Assembly (NCBI RefSeq): GCF_965638725.1
Contig: NC_134962.1
Coordinates: forward strand, 441,501 to 505,500
Length of the DNA: 64,000 bases
Origin: Aptenodytes patagonicus
Lineage: Eukaryota > Chordata > Aves > Sphenisciformes > Spheniscidae
Direction: 5' to 3'
The position numbers and the translations under genes are program-made. Position 1 is the stretch's first letter. The number at the start of each line of letters is the position of its first letter. The notes under the pieces are model-generated. The model did not search any database, was not told the origin of the DNA, and saw only the letters and a list, made by a program, of their open reading frames with translations. This document shows positions 49,001-63,816 of this stretch, in pieces.

Positions 49001-49248
49001 CAGCACACTCTGAAATACGCATCATTCCTAGCCTCCCTTAGCAGCCTCGCTTCACCTTCTCTCCCCTGCTAGCAGGGCCCTGCAGAACCCTATGCTGGCG
49101 CCTTCCCAAAAGCAGAGTCACTACCTGGCAGGTCCTGTACCAGTCGCATAGGTTTGGGGGAGCTGGGCTGGTTCTGGTTGGAGGTGCCAGGTGAGTGACT
49201 CATGAGAGACGCTTCCTCCGCAGGGCTTCCGTGATTCTCATTGGCCAT
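40048..49248 (-). CDS. PCIF1: PCIF1 (CAPAM), cap-specific adenosine N6-methyltransferase
   Basis: Methylates the N6 of cap-adjacent 2'-O-methyladenosine (m6Am) on mRNA, recruited to the phosphorylated RNA polymerase II tail by its WW domain. Exons on the minus strand: 49248-49125, 48921-48797, 48331-48194, 47772-47642, 47399-47245, 47010-46863, 46654-46571, 45803-45704, 45488-45326, 44110-43938, 42924-42838, 42338-42154, 41641-41548, 41324-41149, 40300-40048; 2136 nt, 711 aa (human 704). The WW domain is at about 46-78 ([18 protein letters not shown]). A basic KQRKRR stretch follows. The catalytic NPPF motif falls at 553-556, the position known in human PCIF1. The tail carries a long Ser run before ETNPN. 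All expected parts are present. The ATG is preceded by an acceptor at 49265-49267, so the 5'UTR is spliced. One intron holds an avian solo LTR. Confidence 0.96.
43183..43695 (+). mobile_element. Solo LTR of an avian endogenous retrovirus (ERVL-like)
   Basis: A fossil retroviral LTR of about 513 bp in the PCIF1 intron between 42925 and 43937, opposite in orientation to the gene. It begins TCTCCTGGTTTCGGCTGGG and ends GGTTAAACCACAACA. It resembles an LTR family that is common in bird genomes. Internal landmarks are the TATA region TATATAAA near 43434 and ATTAAA near 43588. The flanks (AGTAC before, AGTAT after) look like a 5 bp target-site duplication, which fits an ERVL-type element. No internal viral genes are present, so it is a solo LTR left by recombination. 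It appears full length, and age is probably moderate within birds. Confidence 0.85.
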
Positions 49249-49264
49249 TTCTCAGCAACCACAC

Positions 49265-52122
49265 TAGAAAAAAATACACAGAAAATCCATGTTACAGCAG
49301 GAAAGATCCCAGATCCACTTGGCCCACTCAGCTGTAGCACTACAAGTTCATTCTGATAATAAAACAGGGTTTGAACCAGTACACACAAAACGGCACCCAA
49401 GTCCTAAAAAACACCTGTTACCCTAGATACAACTAGCTATGAGGAATGCTGAGCTTTAAATGGTGTCAACCAGGGAGTTCTTAAGGCCAGCATTCAAAAT
49501 ACTCACTTTTCAGCTAGATCCCTCCTAAGAGTGCAGTGCCTGGTCCCATACATCAGGACTGAGAGCATAAAAAATAAAATACACTCCTCTGTGAACATGT
49601 ACCACCTGCCACACTAATACTACTAGCCATATCTGATCTGTTATCGTCAGAGACACTTTAAATCAACATTTACACACACATAACTGCACATAATTTAAAC
49701 AAAAGGCTTTTATTAAAAAACTTCTGCTATATGAAATAGCCCTAGTACTTCACTAATAACAACTTCTGCGGTTCAGAGAACCACAGGCTAGGAGTCAGGA
49801 ACTCCTGAATTATTTTCCTCAGTGTGTCCCAGGCCCAGACTAGCTGTGAGGCCTCAGCCAGGCTATTTTAGCCTTTGGTACCTTTTCATCTTCGTAACAA
49901 CAGTTATGCAAAAAAAGGTCTGTTGAAACAATAAAACTCATCTTAATCATAATTTAATGTTGCCAGCTGGAGAGAAACAGCCAGGCTTTTCCCCTCTTAG
50001 TCACCATTCTTCCCCCTGGGGAAGTTTCTGAGACAGCACTATAGATTGCTCCCCTCTGGCAGCCCTAAATACAGTGGCAATGAACTGGGGGAAACAAGGC
50101 ATTTTAAATAATTACCATCTACCTCAGTTACTTAACTCTATTCAGGCCTTTGGAGACACCCTACACAACACCGAAGTTAGGGCCGCAGTAGCACAACCTT
50201 GTATACAGAAGTGTGTTTTTTAACTGAACACCACAGTAGCCCCAGCAGTAGGCTCCCTTGTATATCATCTCTTAAATGACAACTCTGGTTTGGTTTGCAC
50301 GCTAAGTTATTTTGGATTTATTCACCCTTGCTCCCCTTCCTGTCCATAAAAACTGTGCTGGCTATTTCAGAAGACCAGAATGGTAGGAGCTGACAACGGT
50401 CAAGAATTAGCAGGCACTAGCTAAGTTGTCTATAGTACCGGTTGTGGAATCAGTATGATGCAGGCCAGGGCTGAGGAACACTTGACCCTTCCAGCATCTC
50501 GGAAGATGTTTCCGTTTTTCCAGCAAGGGTAAGCAAGGAAAGGTGTGGGACACTGCAGAAACCTGGAGTTTCGGTCTCTGCTCAGAACTAGGCAGATAAC
50601 AATAACCAAGCCCACAGGCGAAAGTGTCTGCTACAGAGCGTACCAATGCAATCATGGACATTTAATCACCCCAGCAGGTGAGTGTTGCGCAATATTTGTT
50701 TACCCACACTTCCTCCTGAACTCCAACCCCACCGTGCCCTCTACAGTTACTTCACTTCAGCTAGCTGCCAGAAAGGCAGCAAGGTTAGCCCAGCCGTCTC
50801 GAAGAGACACGGCAGGAGCTCAGGCTCGCATCAGGGCTGTCAGTGCAAGGAAGCACACCGGAACCCGAGGGGTCCTAGGGCTGCAAGGCATGAGCCTCAT
50901 CAGGCAGTGCTGCAGGTGCAGTAACTTTTGAAGGATGTGTTTAGCCCCTCCTCCTTAAACTAAAAACATATTTGCACATGCAGTTGCTGATGTGTCCTGC
51001 ACATTACACAGCCAACACGTTATAATGGACTGGTACGTACTGACAGGACCAGACCTCCCAAAGTGATCCAGATAGCGCTGGATATCAAGATCTTCCTAGA
51101 CTGGCTAGCACACACCACCTGCGGTAACTTGCTGGTGTTTTGCACCACTGATCGCTCAAAACAGCTCTCAAATAGGGTTCGCTGCTTTTGCCTTCTCCCA
51201 TTTATGGATAAACTAGAATGGTGGAAGCAGACAAGAAGCTTTATCACTTGATCAGTGTTGATGAGTATTAAATCCAAGTACCCTTAAGATCTGGGAAAAG
51301 GAAAAAAGCAAACTAACAGGAATCCTGACAGAAGCAACTCTACTTTTATGTAACTAGTATTGGGACTTAGACAGTGAAAGGGATCCAGAGTAAGCATTTT
51401 ATGGTGATTACGGTATTGTTTTTATACACCATGGCAATGCATACAGTACTTCACAGACACCGTAGAACGCTGTCCCTGCCCAGAGAGCTTACAACCTAGG
51501 AGCAGCAGCACAACCAGAGAGACCACAGCAAGGTAGAAGAAGACACAGAGTAAAGAAGTACAGCAAACAGCATCATTATTTGTTTCCATTTCACCGAGGT
51601 AGGATTTTACACAAGACAACAGCAAATGCAGACAAAGGAGAGCAGTGACAGCCCCCTGGGACTCAGCAAGGTTCTCCCTCATCCCAGAACCACAGCTGCT
51701 TCAGGAGGCTGGAAGTCAGGCCACCGCCTCCTTCCATCAGTACTTCTCCCTTTCCTGAGAGCCAGCCCTTGCGCCTGGCTAGGCGGGACAGGGGCTGAGC
51801 AGAGCACAGAGCTCCCAAGGCAGCACGCACAAGTGTGGTGAGCGCGCTGGGGACCAAGGGACCGTGTCTGCCGAGGGAAAGCATGCTGCCAGGCAGTGCG
51901 GAGGCAGCTCCCGGGGCTGCCCTCCCGGAGGCGGTGACGGGACGGAGCTCCTCGGTGCGGCGGGCCGGGACCGGCAGGCAGCCACGGGCACCGGTGCCCA
52001 GCGAGTGCGGAGCGGAGGCGGCGGCGGCGACAACTCTGCAGGCTGGACGGGAGGAGTCCGGGGGCACGGTCTAAGCGGGGCGGAGGCCGGGCGGCCCCGC
52101 GCCAGGGCAGGCGAGTACTTAC
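49265..52122 (-). other. PCIF1: PCIF1 5'UTR intron
   Basis: About 2.9 kb between the acceptor just upstream of the PCIF1 ATG and the nearest donor in the CpG island (GTAAGTACT at 52122-52117). The sequence is AT-richer than the rest of the window. It contains no recognisable transposon, RNA gene or convincing coding frame. Confidence 0.6.
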
Positions 52123-53150
52123 GGTGGCGGGCTGCCTGGCGGGACGCGTGGCCGTCGCTCCGTGCTCGCCGCTGGCGCGCCGGGGCCGCATCCTCATAGC
52201 GGGGCGTCCCGCGCCTGGCCCGCGGGGGCCGCTGCGGAGACAGGAGGCCGTTACGGCGCGCCGCGGGGGAGGAGCCGCCGGAACGCGCGCAGGCGCGGCG
52301 GCAGCGGCGGGAGCGCGGCGCCCGGAGCAGCCGGGGCGGGCGCAGCGGCGGCGGCCGCGCTCTAAGATGGCGGCCGTGGGCCTGCGCCGCCTCCCCTCCT
52401 CCGCCGCCCGCCCGTCGCCGCCCGCCCCCTTCCCCCCCTCCTCCTTCTCCTCCTCCTCCTTCAGGGCAGCCCCCGCCCGCGCGGGAGCGCCGCTTACCTG
52501 AGCGTGAGGTCGGGGGCTGTAGGCACCGGGCACCGCTGCGTCTCCCGCCGCCGCCCCACCTCCGCCTCGCCCGCCCCACCGCCGCCATCTTGCGCCGGGA
52601 CCGCGGGCAGCCGGTGCGCAGGCGCGGGGCCGCCCCGCCCTCGGCACTGCGCAGGCGCCGTCGCCCGGCCGCCGCCCGGCGCATGCGCATTTCCCCCGCG
52701 CCCCGGCCCGGCGGCAGACCGCCTGCGCGGAGCCTGGCCCGCGCTTTGGCGGGCGGGTGGGCGCATGCGCGGAGGGCGGGCGGCGGCCCCGCCTGCCCCG
52801 GCGCCATCTTTGGTGTGGCGCGGCGGCCCGCCCCGTTGTGGGCACGGCCGCGCCGCCGTCGCTATTTCGGGCCGCGCAGCCTGTCATTGCGGCCCGCGGT
52901 GGCCGCTGCGGTGCGGCCCTGCCCGCCCGCCGCGGGCGGTTCCTGTCACAGGCAGGGCGAGGCCGCAAGCGGTCGCTACCAAAGGGCCTTTGAAGTGCGG
53001 CGGCGCCGGAGCGGAGCGGGCGGCCGGGCCTGAGGGCGGGGGCAGCGCATTGATGTGTGCCGGCAAGGGCGGCCGCCGGCGGCAGCGGCCCGGCTGGGAG
53101 CCCGCAGCGGGGCTTCCGCCGCCCGGCGGGGCCTAGCGGCCGCTTCCTGA
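52123..53150 (-). promoter_or_regulatory. PCIF1: PCIF1 CpG-island promoter with two candidate first exons
   Basis: Two minus-strand donors mark alternative or serial noncoding exons: CCGCCACC|GTAAGTAC (edge 52123) and CACGCTCAG|GTAAGCGG (edge 52498). The island is rich in NRF-1-type sites (GCGCATGCGC at 52679-52688 and 52762-52771, TGCGCAGGCGC near 52615 and 52647). It has three YY1-type sites: AAGATGGCGGCC near 52364, GCCGCCATCTTG near 52582 and GCGCCATCTT near 52800. There is no TATA box. This is a typical housekeeping promoter. Activity in the PLTP direction is possible but not shown. Confidence 0.65.
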
Positions 53151-55250
53151 CGATGCCTCAGCCCGCGGGCCAGCCCCTGGCAGCCGGCCGCCCCGAGCGT
53201 TGTTCGTGCCCGTGTGCCTGCCGACGGGAATCCCTCTGTTCAGGAGCATCCCCGTACACGTTCCTGCCTGCACGCCCGCTCGTTTAGTTGTTAATTTGGC
53301 CCACAAGGTCAGGTTTCAGAAAGGTGGCGGTGGCGCACACGCCCTGGCTGCCGTGGCCGGTGGCGGGCAATGGCTGTGTGTGAGGGGATGGTTGTGCAGG
53401 TGTGTGCCCAGCCGTGCGCCTGCCCCATGCCCGGTGCGGCGCTTTGCAGGTGGAGCTGGGTGCTGGCGCCGAGATGGGTGGCTGCGCTCCTCCGCCGGCC
53501 CTTGGGATTGCTCCCTTGCCCTGGGACCGGCAGCTGCTGCTGCAGGAGCCGTGGCGTGGCTGCCTTCCCGCGTGGCCCATTGGGGCGCATGCCTGGCCGT
53601 GCTCCCCGGCGTGGCTGGTTCCTCTGTGCCCACCGGTTGCATCCTCCCAGAGCCCCAGGCTGCATGCTTGTGGGGACAGATGTGCCTCTGCCACATGTGG
53701 CACGGGAGCCCAGACCCCACGAGAGAGCGTGGTACTTGCAGCACGATGGGAGCAGTCTGCATCCAGCGCAACGCGTGCTGGAGGATGACGTGGGGTGGGG
53801 AAGGGGGACACGGCAGTTACTGGGTCCTGCCTGGCTGGGCCAGCTTCTGGAGGGGGCTGCAGGAGCCTCCACTGTCCCCTCACAGCCGGTGCGGATGGGC
53901 TGCGGGTGGTGACCCTGGATGCACCGACCCAGCAGAGCAGCCGTTCTGCACGGTGGGGCACAGCCACCTCTCTCCTGCTGCAGGCCCGCGGGCTCGGCTC
54001 GCTGGGCAGACGATGGCCGGCGCTGGCTCACGGCCCCCGTGGAGGAGCTGTCACCCCCAGCTGCAGGGCCCTTTCCTGCCCTTTGCCTCTGGAGCTGTCG
54101 CCGCTGCCCAGTTTTCTGAGGGGCTTTCTGTCTTCCTGGGCAGCAGCCTGACCTGCTCGCTCTCCCAGAAGTCTTGCCCTCTGCTCTGAGAGCACCGGGG
54201 TCAGTTTAATGAGTTAGTGCTGGCAAAGCAATTCTGGAGGGATAAGTGCTGTGTAAGCACTAAGTCTCCCAAGTCTCCCTGTGTTCGGCGCACGAGCCCC
54301 ACACAGCCTGGCTCTGCTGCCCTACAGCACAGATAATTGCCCGGAGCGCAAAGTGCTGGCTCAGACCAACCCCTTGTCGCACGGCCTGTGGGGGGAGAGG
54401 AGACTCTGAAGGGACAGTGTGAAGCCTCGATCCTTGGAGCTTGGGGATGGTGAGGGCAGGGGCAGCCCCTCAGCTGCGCCCCTGCAGCTCACTCAGGCAG
54501 GGCCCTCGGGGCCCTGGGGAGGACGCCCCGACCTGAGAAGCTGCCCATTCTCCCTGTGACGGGTGCTTGCAGGGGCGGGATGGAGCAGGATGGCGGCATG
54601 GGTGCTGCTGGGGCTGCTTCGGCAGCACCTCTCACAGTGCTACGAGCCCCAGTGCCTGCCAGGCTGCCAGCAACAAGCTGGGCAAGTCCATGCAGGAGCA
54701 CGTCCTGCAGACCCCAAGCTGCCCAGTTCGTGCCAGGGGCCTGGGCAGCGGCTGTCAGAGCAGCACTGAGGGTCCGGGCAGCCTCGGCATCTTCTCCACC
54801 AGGGGCTCGCATCACAGATGGGCACAAACCAGCCTCCGTCGGCACCCCCGACCCAGGGCCAGGGGGCCTGTGTTGGGCTCTGGCCCTGGCGCAGACCCCG
54901 CCGGGCAGGGCTGGAGCTGGCAGAGGGCGGCTGGGAGAGCTTGGCACCGGTGGAGGCTTCATGATGCAGACTGTGGGGGGGGTGAGGTGTCCCCAACCCC
55001 GCGTGCCCCTTGCGGGGCTGAGCATTGCCGGGGAGGCCCAGGGATGTGGTGCGTGGCTGCACGCGAGGGACGTGGGGAGCTGTGTTTGCTGTGGGGGAGG
55101 AAGGCTGCGCACTCAGCCCGCAGCCTGGGTGTCTGAGCAACCCGCTGTCTTTCTGCCTGTGCTGGCAGGCAGCTGGGGCTCAGCGTGCCGGAGACCTGCA
55201 TCCTCCCCGTCCCGCTGTCTCCTCCCAGCTGTGGGCTTGCAAGGAGTGGC
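53151..55250. other. PCIF1-PLTP intergenic spacer
   Basis: About 2.1 kb between the PCIF1 CpG island and the PLTP TATA box. It is GC-rich with open frames on both strands that carry no recognisable domain. An AT-richer patch at about 54.19-54.28 kb contains an imperfect palindrome, AGTGCTGTGTAAGCACT, and is a candidate regulatory element. Nothing else is supported. Confidence 0.5.
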
Positions 55251-55254
55251 AGCT

Positions 55255-55384
55255 GGTGGGATATATAAAGGCAGGGGAACCTCAGCCAGCTCAAAAGAAA
55301 CTCCTGGAGCTACTGGTGTTCTCCCTCCCTCCCTTCGCGTGATTCAGCTTCCCCACACCAGGGGAGCCGAGGACAAGCCTCACT
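55255..55384 (+). promoter_or_regulatory. PLTP: PLTP TATA promoter and noncoding first exon
   Basis: A strong TATATAAA at 55262-55269 predicts transcription from about 55292. A perfect donor (CACT|GTAAGTAC, exon end 55384) follows. The next acceptor (CTGCCTCCAG) at 56146-56155 opens the coding exon 8 nt before the ATG. So a noncoding exon of about 90 bp is spliced to the signal-peptide exon. Confidence 0.65.
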
Positions 55385-56162
55385 GTAAGTACCCGAACTG
55401 AGCCGGCATTGTGTAGGCGAACCCCTGGGTCCGTGTGCACAGCCTCGGGGAAGGATGGCAGCTCCGGGCCCTGGACAGGAGGGTCCCCTGTCCTCTCCCG
55501 TGCAGAGAACTGGGGGAGAATGCTGTGGGGGGAGCCCTGGACTGTCCCCACAGTCTTGCAGGGAGCTCTGCCTGTTGCTGCTGGATGGACAGGCTCCGGC
55601 TCCCTCCTCAGCCTAGTGTGTGGACAGGCAGCGCATCTCCATGGGGGGAGGGCAGCCAGGACTGCCCCGCGGGGCTGGGAGGGCTGTGGGGTGGCCCCAC
55701 AGGAGAGGGCTCCCTTCTCTGTGGGGTGCTGGTGTTCCCTGCTGCAGCAGCACATGCTGGGCTCGCACCTCGCCGTGCAGTTTTGGGAGCTGGGAGTGTT
55801 CAGGGCAGGGTGGGGCGCGGCTGGGGCCAGCAGGAGCCCTCTGGGGCGAGCGTTCCCAGGGGACGTGAGACCCTGCGGGCCTCGCAGGGTCTGTGCTGGG
55901 GGCTTGTGCGCAGCACCCTAGGGTGGGGGCTGTGCCACTCGTGGGCTGCTGGTCCATGGGGGTTCAGGCAATGGGGACCTGGGCAGAACTCGAGGGGGAT
56001 TGGGGGGGAGCAGCGGAGCCTTGGGGCGTTCCTCGGGGCCATCCCCTGCTCTGGGGCTGCGAGCAGATTGGGCAGCAGCCATCTCCCAGGGTGGCCGGGT
56101 ATCCCCCGTGTGCCCCACTGGGCCAGCCCGTGCTGACCCTGCTCTCTGCCTCCAGGTGTGAG

Positions 56163-59100
56163 ATGGCTGCCGGCAGCCACCTCCTCCTCCTCCTCCTCCT
56201 GCCCTGGCTGGTCATGGCCTCGCACAGCCCACCTGGCTGCAAGATCCGGATTACCTCCAAGGGGCTGGACCTGGGTAAGGGGCTGGATGGGACCCTGCTC
56301 CTGGGGCCTGGGTAAGAGGCAGGTTGGGATGCTGCTCCTGGGGTCTGCACCTGGGTAAGGCTCTGCCTGCACGTGGGGCGGCTGGAGAGGAGCTGGGGGA
56401 CTGGCTGGGGGGGGGCGATGCTGCTGGGAGGGCAGCACAGCCTGGCTGTGGCCAGCCCAGGCTTGCTTTGCTTTGCAGTTAAGCAGGAGGGGCTGCGCTT
56501 CGTGGAGCAGGAGCTACAGAACATCACGGTGTCAGACCTGCACGGGAAGGAGGGGCAGTTCCACTACAACATCAGCCAGTGAGTGCTGCCTGCTCCCCAC
56601 GCACACGGCTCCCCATGTCCATCTGTCCATCCAACCATCTATATCCCTTCCCCTGCAGGGTCAAGGTGGAGGACCTGCAGCTGGCATTTTCCGACCTGTA
56701 CTTCCAGCCTCAGCAGCACCTTGTCTTCAACATCAACAATGCCTCCATCAGCATGCGCTTCCGGAGACAGCTGCTCTACTGGTTCTTGTGAGCTACCTCC
56801 CCCTCCTGCTCCCCCAGGCACCAGCCTACCCCACGGCTGGGCCACAGCCACTGCTTGGCCATGCCCGCTGGGTGCCTTGCTGTCCTGCCCTGCAGCTGGT
56901 AGGAGCTGTGTGCTCCTCTCATCTGCTCTCCTCGCTTCCAGCTATGACATCGGGTCCATCAATGCCTCTGCGGATGGTGTCCACATCCACACAGTGCTGC
57001 AGCTGGCCAAGGATGAGGCTGGGCGCCTGAAGATCTCCAACATCACCTGCAACGCCTCCATTGCCAGAATGCATGCAGGCTTCTCCGGCACGCTCAGGTA
57101 CACCCAACCCCACTGCAGCAGCCCTGTCCCTCCGCCGGGCCAGCTCCACCTGTGCCTGGCTCCTCGGCCCCCCTTTCTGCACCCTCGGGATTTCCCCAGC
57201 CCAGGCTGTGTGCTGGCATGGGGCTGGAGGGGCAGGGCTGGAGCTGCAGGGGAAGGCAGGCAGCCACAGAGCTGCTCTTGTGTCCTGCAGGAAGGTCTAC
57301 GAGTTCCTGAGCACCTTCATTGTCACAGGGATGCGCTTCCTCCTCAGCCAGCAGGTACGACAGGCAATGGAGCACAGGGGAGCCTGGCCTTGCCCTGCCC
57401 CACAGCAGGAGGGGAGGGTCCAGGTCCTCATCTGCACCTGGAGCAATCCTCCTCTTAGCCCAGCCCCTTGCCTTTCAGATCTGCCCGTCCCTGGAGCACG
57501 CCAGCCTGGTGCTGCTGAACTCGGTGCTGGACACGGTGCCGGGTGAGTGGTGCCCTGGGGGAAGGGACCGGACCCCACGCACTGTGGGGAGGGCAGAGCT
57601 GGGCATCGGGCTGCCAGGCAGCCCGCAAGCTTGGTCATGACAGCACATCTTCCCTGGCAGTGAGGAACTATGTGGATGAGCACATCGGGATTGACTACTC
57701 CCTCCTGCGGGATCCGGCTGTCTCCATGGACACCCTTGACCTAGACTTCAAGGTGAACACTGGATCCTGCCCTGCCGACCCTCCCACAGTCCACATGGGA
57801 ACAGCTGTGCCAGCCTGCATGCTGGGCACCACGGAGCGAGCGGGGTGGGCTGCGCTACAGCTGCAGAAACATCTCCTGTTCTCGGCCCAGGGCACGTTCT
57901 TCCCCCGTGCAAGAGAGAACCAGGAGCTGGAGAACCACGCGGTGGAGCCGGTGATCAAGGAGACTGAGCGCATGGTCTACGTCGCCTTCTCTGAGTACTT
58001 CTTTGACTCGGCCATGCACGCGTACTTCCAAGCGGGTGTGCTGGCCATAGAGCTCCAGGGGGAGAAGGTAGGCAGTGCCAGTCACCCGGCTATGCACAGG
58101 CAGCTCTCTCTGGGCAGGGGCCTGCTGCCAGGCAGGAGGGAGGGCTGGGCTCTGCCCACAGAACAGAGGAGGTGCCATCCAGGGAGCAGCTCTGCTGGGA
58201 TCAACAGCAACTGTTCGCTTATCGTCCGGTGGTTTGTCCTCCCTGCAGGTGCCCAAGGACCTGGAGGTTTTGCTGAGAGCCACCTTCTTCGGGACCATCT
58301 TCATGCTGGTGAGAGAAGCACCTGGCCGGGGCGGGAGGCACAGGGGAGCCCCTGGGGCAGAGCACAGCCCTGCCCAGCTCTGTGCCTCCGGCTCACCTGC
58401 CCTCCCCAGAGTCCTGCTGTGGACGCTCCCCTGCGGCTGGTGCTGCAGGTGTCGGCTCCCCCCCGCTGCATCATCAAACCCTCGGGCACCTCCGTCTCTG
58501 TCTCTGCCTTCCTCAACATCTCACTGGTGGCCCCGGGCCGCCCCCCCGTCCAGCTCTCCAGCATGGCCATGGTGAGTGGGGGGCTGGCCAGGAGGGGTGC
58601 ACGTGGCCAGGGCTCCCTGTACAGCTACCCCAGCGCACAGGGGAAGAGCGTTTCCCACCTCACGGGGGAAGGCTCTGGCGTCCCAGAGCAGAGGGACAGC
58701 TGGGCCTATGGAACAAGAGGAGCAGCCAGCCTGGCCAGCTACCTGCTTGCAGTGGGCACAGCAGGGCTGTGATTCAGCCTTCTCTCTCCCTAGGAAACAA
58801 AGCTGAGCGCCAAGGTGTTTCTGCAAGGGAAGGCGCTGCGCGTGCAGCTGGACCTGCGACGGTACGGCCTGTGCTGGGGTCCCGTGGAGGCTGCGGGGAA
58901 GGTCCCCTCTGCGCCCCACTCACGGCTGCTTTCTCCCCTGCAGGTTTCGCATCTACTCCAAGCAGTCTGCGCTGGAGTCACTAGCAGTGAGCAGACCCGT
59001 GCCAGCCCGGGGAGGGGGGGTCCGGCCTCCCTTGCTAGCACCCAGCCACAGCACGGGGCAGGCTTGGGGAGGGGCTGTGCATTGCAGGACACTCCTTCTA

Positions 59101-59675
59101 GCCCACCCAGTGCTAAGTGCAGGCATGCCCTGCCCAGGCAGGCAGGTCTGCTGCTGCTGCCGGTGTGCTCACCCACATTCCTCTCTCCCCAGCTGTTCTC
59201 ACTGCAGGCCCCACTGAAGACCCTGCTGCAGCTGACAATCATGCCCATCATTAATGGTAGACACCACTGCTGCCCGCACACAGCTGGGCTTGGGGCAGGG
59301 GCACAGTGGGACTCTGTTTCACTGCATCTCTCCCTCCCTGCAGAGAGGACTAAAAAGGGGGTGCAGATCCCACTGCCAGAAGGCATGGACTTCACCAAGG
59401 AGGTGGTCACCAACCATGCGGTACGTGGCAGGATGGGGACAGCCTGGGCACCCCCAGCGGGTGCAGGGACCATGTCCTGCTGGGGCAGGGCACAATTACA
59501 CCCAGCCTTGCGCTAATCCTCTTTGCCTTCGCAGGGATTCCTCACGGTGGGAGCTGATCTCCACTTCTCCAAGGGGCTGCGGGAGGTGATTGAGAAATAC
59601 CGCCCAGCCCCTACCGCCCCCGCCTACCCCAGCTCAAGGCCTGCAGAGCCCAGCATGGACCCCCGCCAGCTCTAG
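56163..59675 (+). CDS. PLTP: PLTP, phospholipid transfer protein (15 coding exons)
   Basis: Secreted lipid-transfer protein of the BPI/LBP/CETP family that moves phospholipids between lipoproteins and remodels HDL. Coding exons: 56163-56274, 56479-56578, 56659-56787, 56942-57097, 57291-57354, 57479-57542, 57661-57752, 57891-58067, 58249-58308, 58410-58571, 58794-58861, 58944-58986, 59193-59256, 59344-59420, 59535-59675; 1509 nt, 502 aa (human 493). A hydrophobic signal peptide (about 1-20) precedes PPGCKIRITSKGL, which matches the human PGCKIRVTSKAL. Diagnostic stretches include FRRQLLYWF, MRFLLSQQ, AVEPVIKETERMVYVAFSE, VQIPLPEG and GLREVIEKYRPA. Asn glycosylation sequons occur at NIT, NIS and NAS. 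Cys residues in NITCNAS and QQICPSL fit the conserved disulfide. The N- and C-terminal barrel halves are both present. It is convergent with CTSA, as in mammals. Confidence 0.96.
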
Positions 59676-59864
59676 CTCTTCTCCCCACTCGCTCCTTCAC
59701 CCCGGACCGAGGGCAGATCCCGGGCTGGACCCGTAGACTGTAGGTAGGAAGCAGCTTCCCCGGTACCACCGGCACATTCTGCAGGGCACCCATGCCCTGG
59801 TGGGTAGCAGCAAGGCGGAGACAGCCGCTCTGGGAACCCCTGCTGCACCCCATCTTGTTACACT

Positions 59865-59870
59865 AATAAA
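59865..59870 (+). terminator. PLTP: PLTP poly(A) signal
   Basis: AATAAA about 190 bp beyond the PLTP stop codon. The CTSA signal lies about 400 bp further on in the opposite orientation, so the two 3' ends need not overlap. Confidence 0.85.
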
Positions 59871-60270
59871 CCACTTGACTCCAACCCACGCGGCCTCATT
59901 GCTTGGAGATGTGCCCACGCCGGACTGCACGGCTGCCAGCACGTGGGGAGAGATGGGGAAGGAGGCAGACAGCACTGCTCCCCCGGCCAAGGTACTTGGG
60001 AGGCAGACACAGCTCAGAACAGTGGCAGAGGGGCTCAGAGCAACTGCACTTCCCCTGCTTTTGCGGGTGGCTTGTTTCCAGGCCGCAGTGACCCCCTACG
60101 GAGAGGGGGGTACAGACCACAGACCCTGGCTCCCCAGCACAGCGTGTCAGCACTCACCTCTGCTAGATCCTTGGTGCATACTGGTACTCCTCAAAGGAAA
60201 GCAAAGCGGGGGGTTGCAGGGTGGTGCAAGGAGCTGGGCAGTGAGGAGCAGAACCACCTTGTTCAGAGAG

Positions 60271-60276
60271 TTTATT
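60271..60276 (-). terminator. CTSA: CTSA poly(A) signal
   Basis: AATAAA on the minus strand (TTTATT on plus), about 630 bp beyond the CTSA stop codon. It faces the PLTP signal. The gap 59871-60270 shows no other feature. Confidence 0.75.
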
Positions 60277-60903
60277 GCGAGTTCCCAGAAGCGCTGCGTG
60301 CCCCAGGCAGTGAGCAGGTGGTGGGATTGTCTTTGTGGTAAGCCTCCTTCACCGGGATCAGATGTGGGAGTGGGTTGGAGGGGAGCAGAAAGTCCCTGCA
60401 GGAGCAGCACCCAGCTGCCCACAGCCGCCACGTGAACTGCATTCCTAGCAGGGGGCAGCTGCCTCGGAGCCTGCCCAGGGCTGTGTGCATGCAGGGGCCG
60501 CAGGGCAGAGGGGAAGTGGTGAGGACTGCTCCCTTCCCAGGAGGGAAGTAACTGCCTCCCCAGACAGGGAGGAGGCGAGACAGGAAGCCACAAGTGAGGA
60601 GGCGGCTGCAGCAGGGGCACAACTCCTCACCCAGCAAGGACAGAGCCCCTGGGACTCCTTGCCCCCCAGCCCGTGCCCCCCACCCACCGCAGGCAGCCCC
60701 ATCCTCCACCCTGTCCAGCTGGGCACCATCCTCAGGGCTGGGCAGAGCCCCTGGGCTGGAGCAGGGAGCCCCACCGGCTGCAGGAGTGACTCGTTTCATG
60801 GCGCAGGGAGCCTGGGCGCAGCTGAGCAGCACCAAGGACGAGCTGTGCAGGAGGTGCCGGGTGGAGAGGGCAGCCGGGGCGCCAGGCGCTGCCTCCACAG
60901 CTC

Positions 60904-63816
<2,913 letters not shown>

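Noticed and set aside
51679-52968. 429-codon minus-strand frame and overlapping 342-codon frame over the PCIF1 promoter
   Set aside because: Low-complexity Ala/Arg/Pro/Gly translation of a CpG island. PCIF1 splice donors cut through it.
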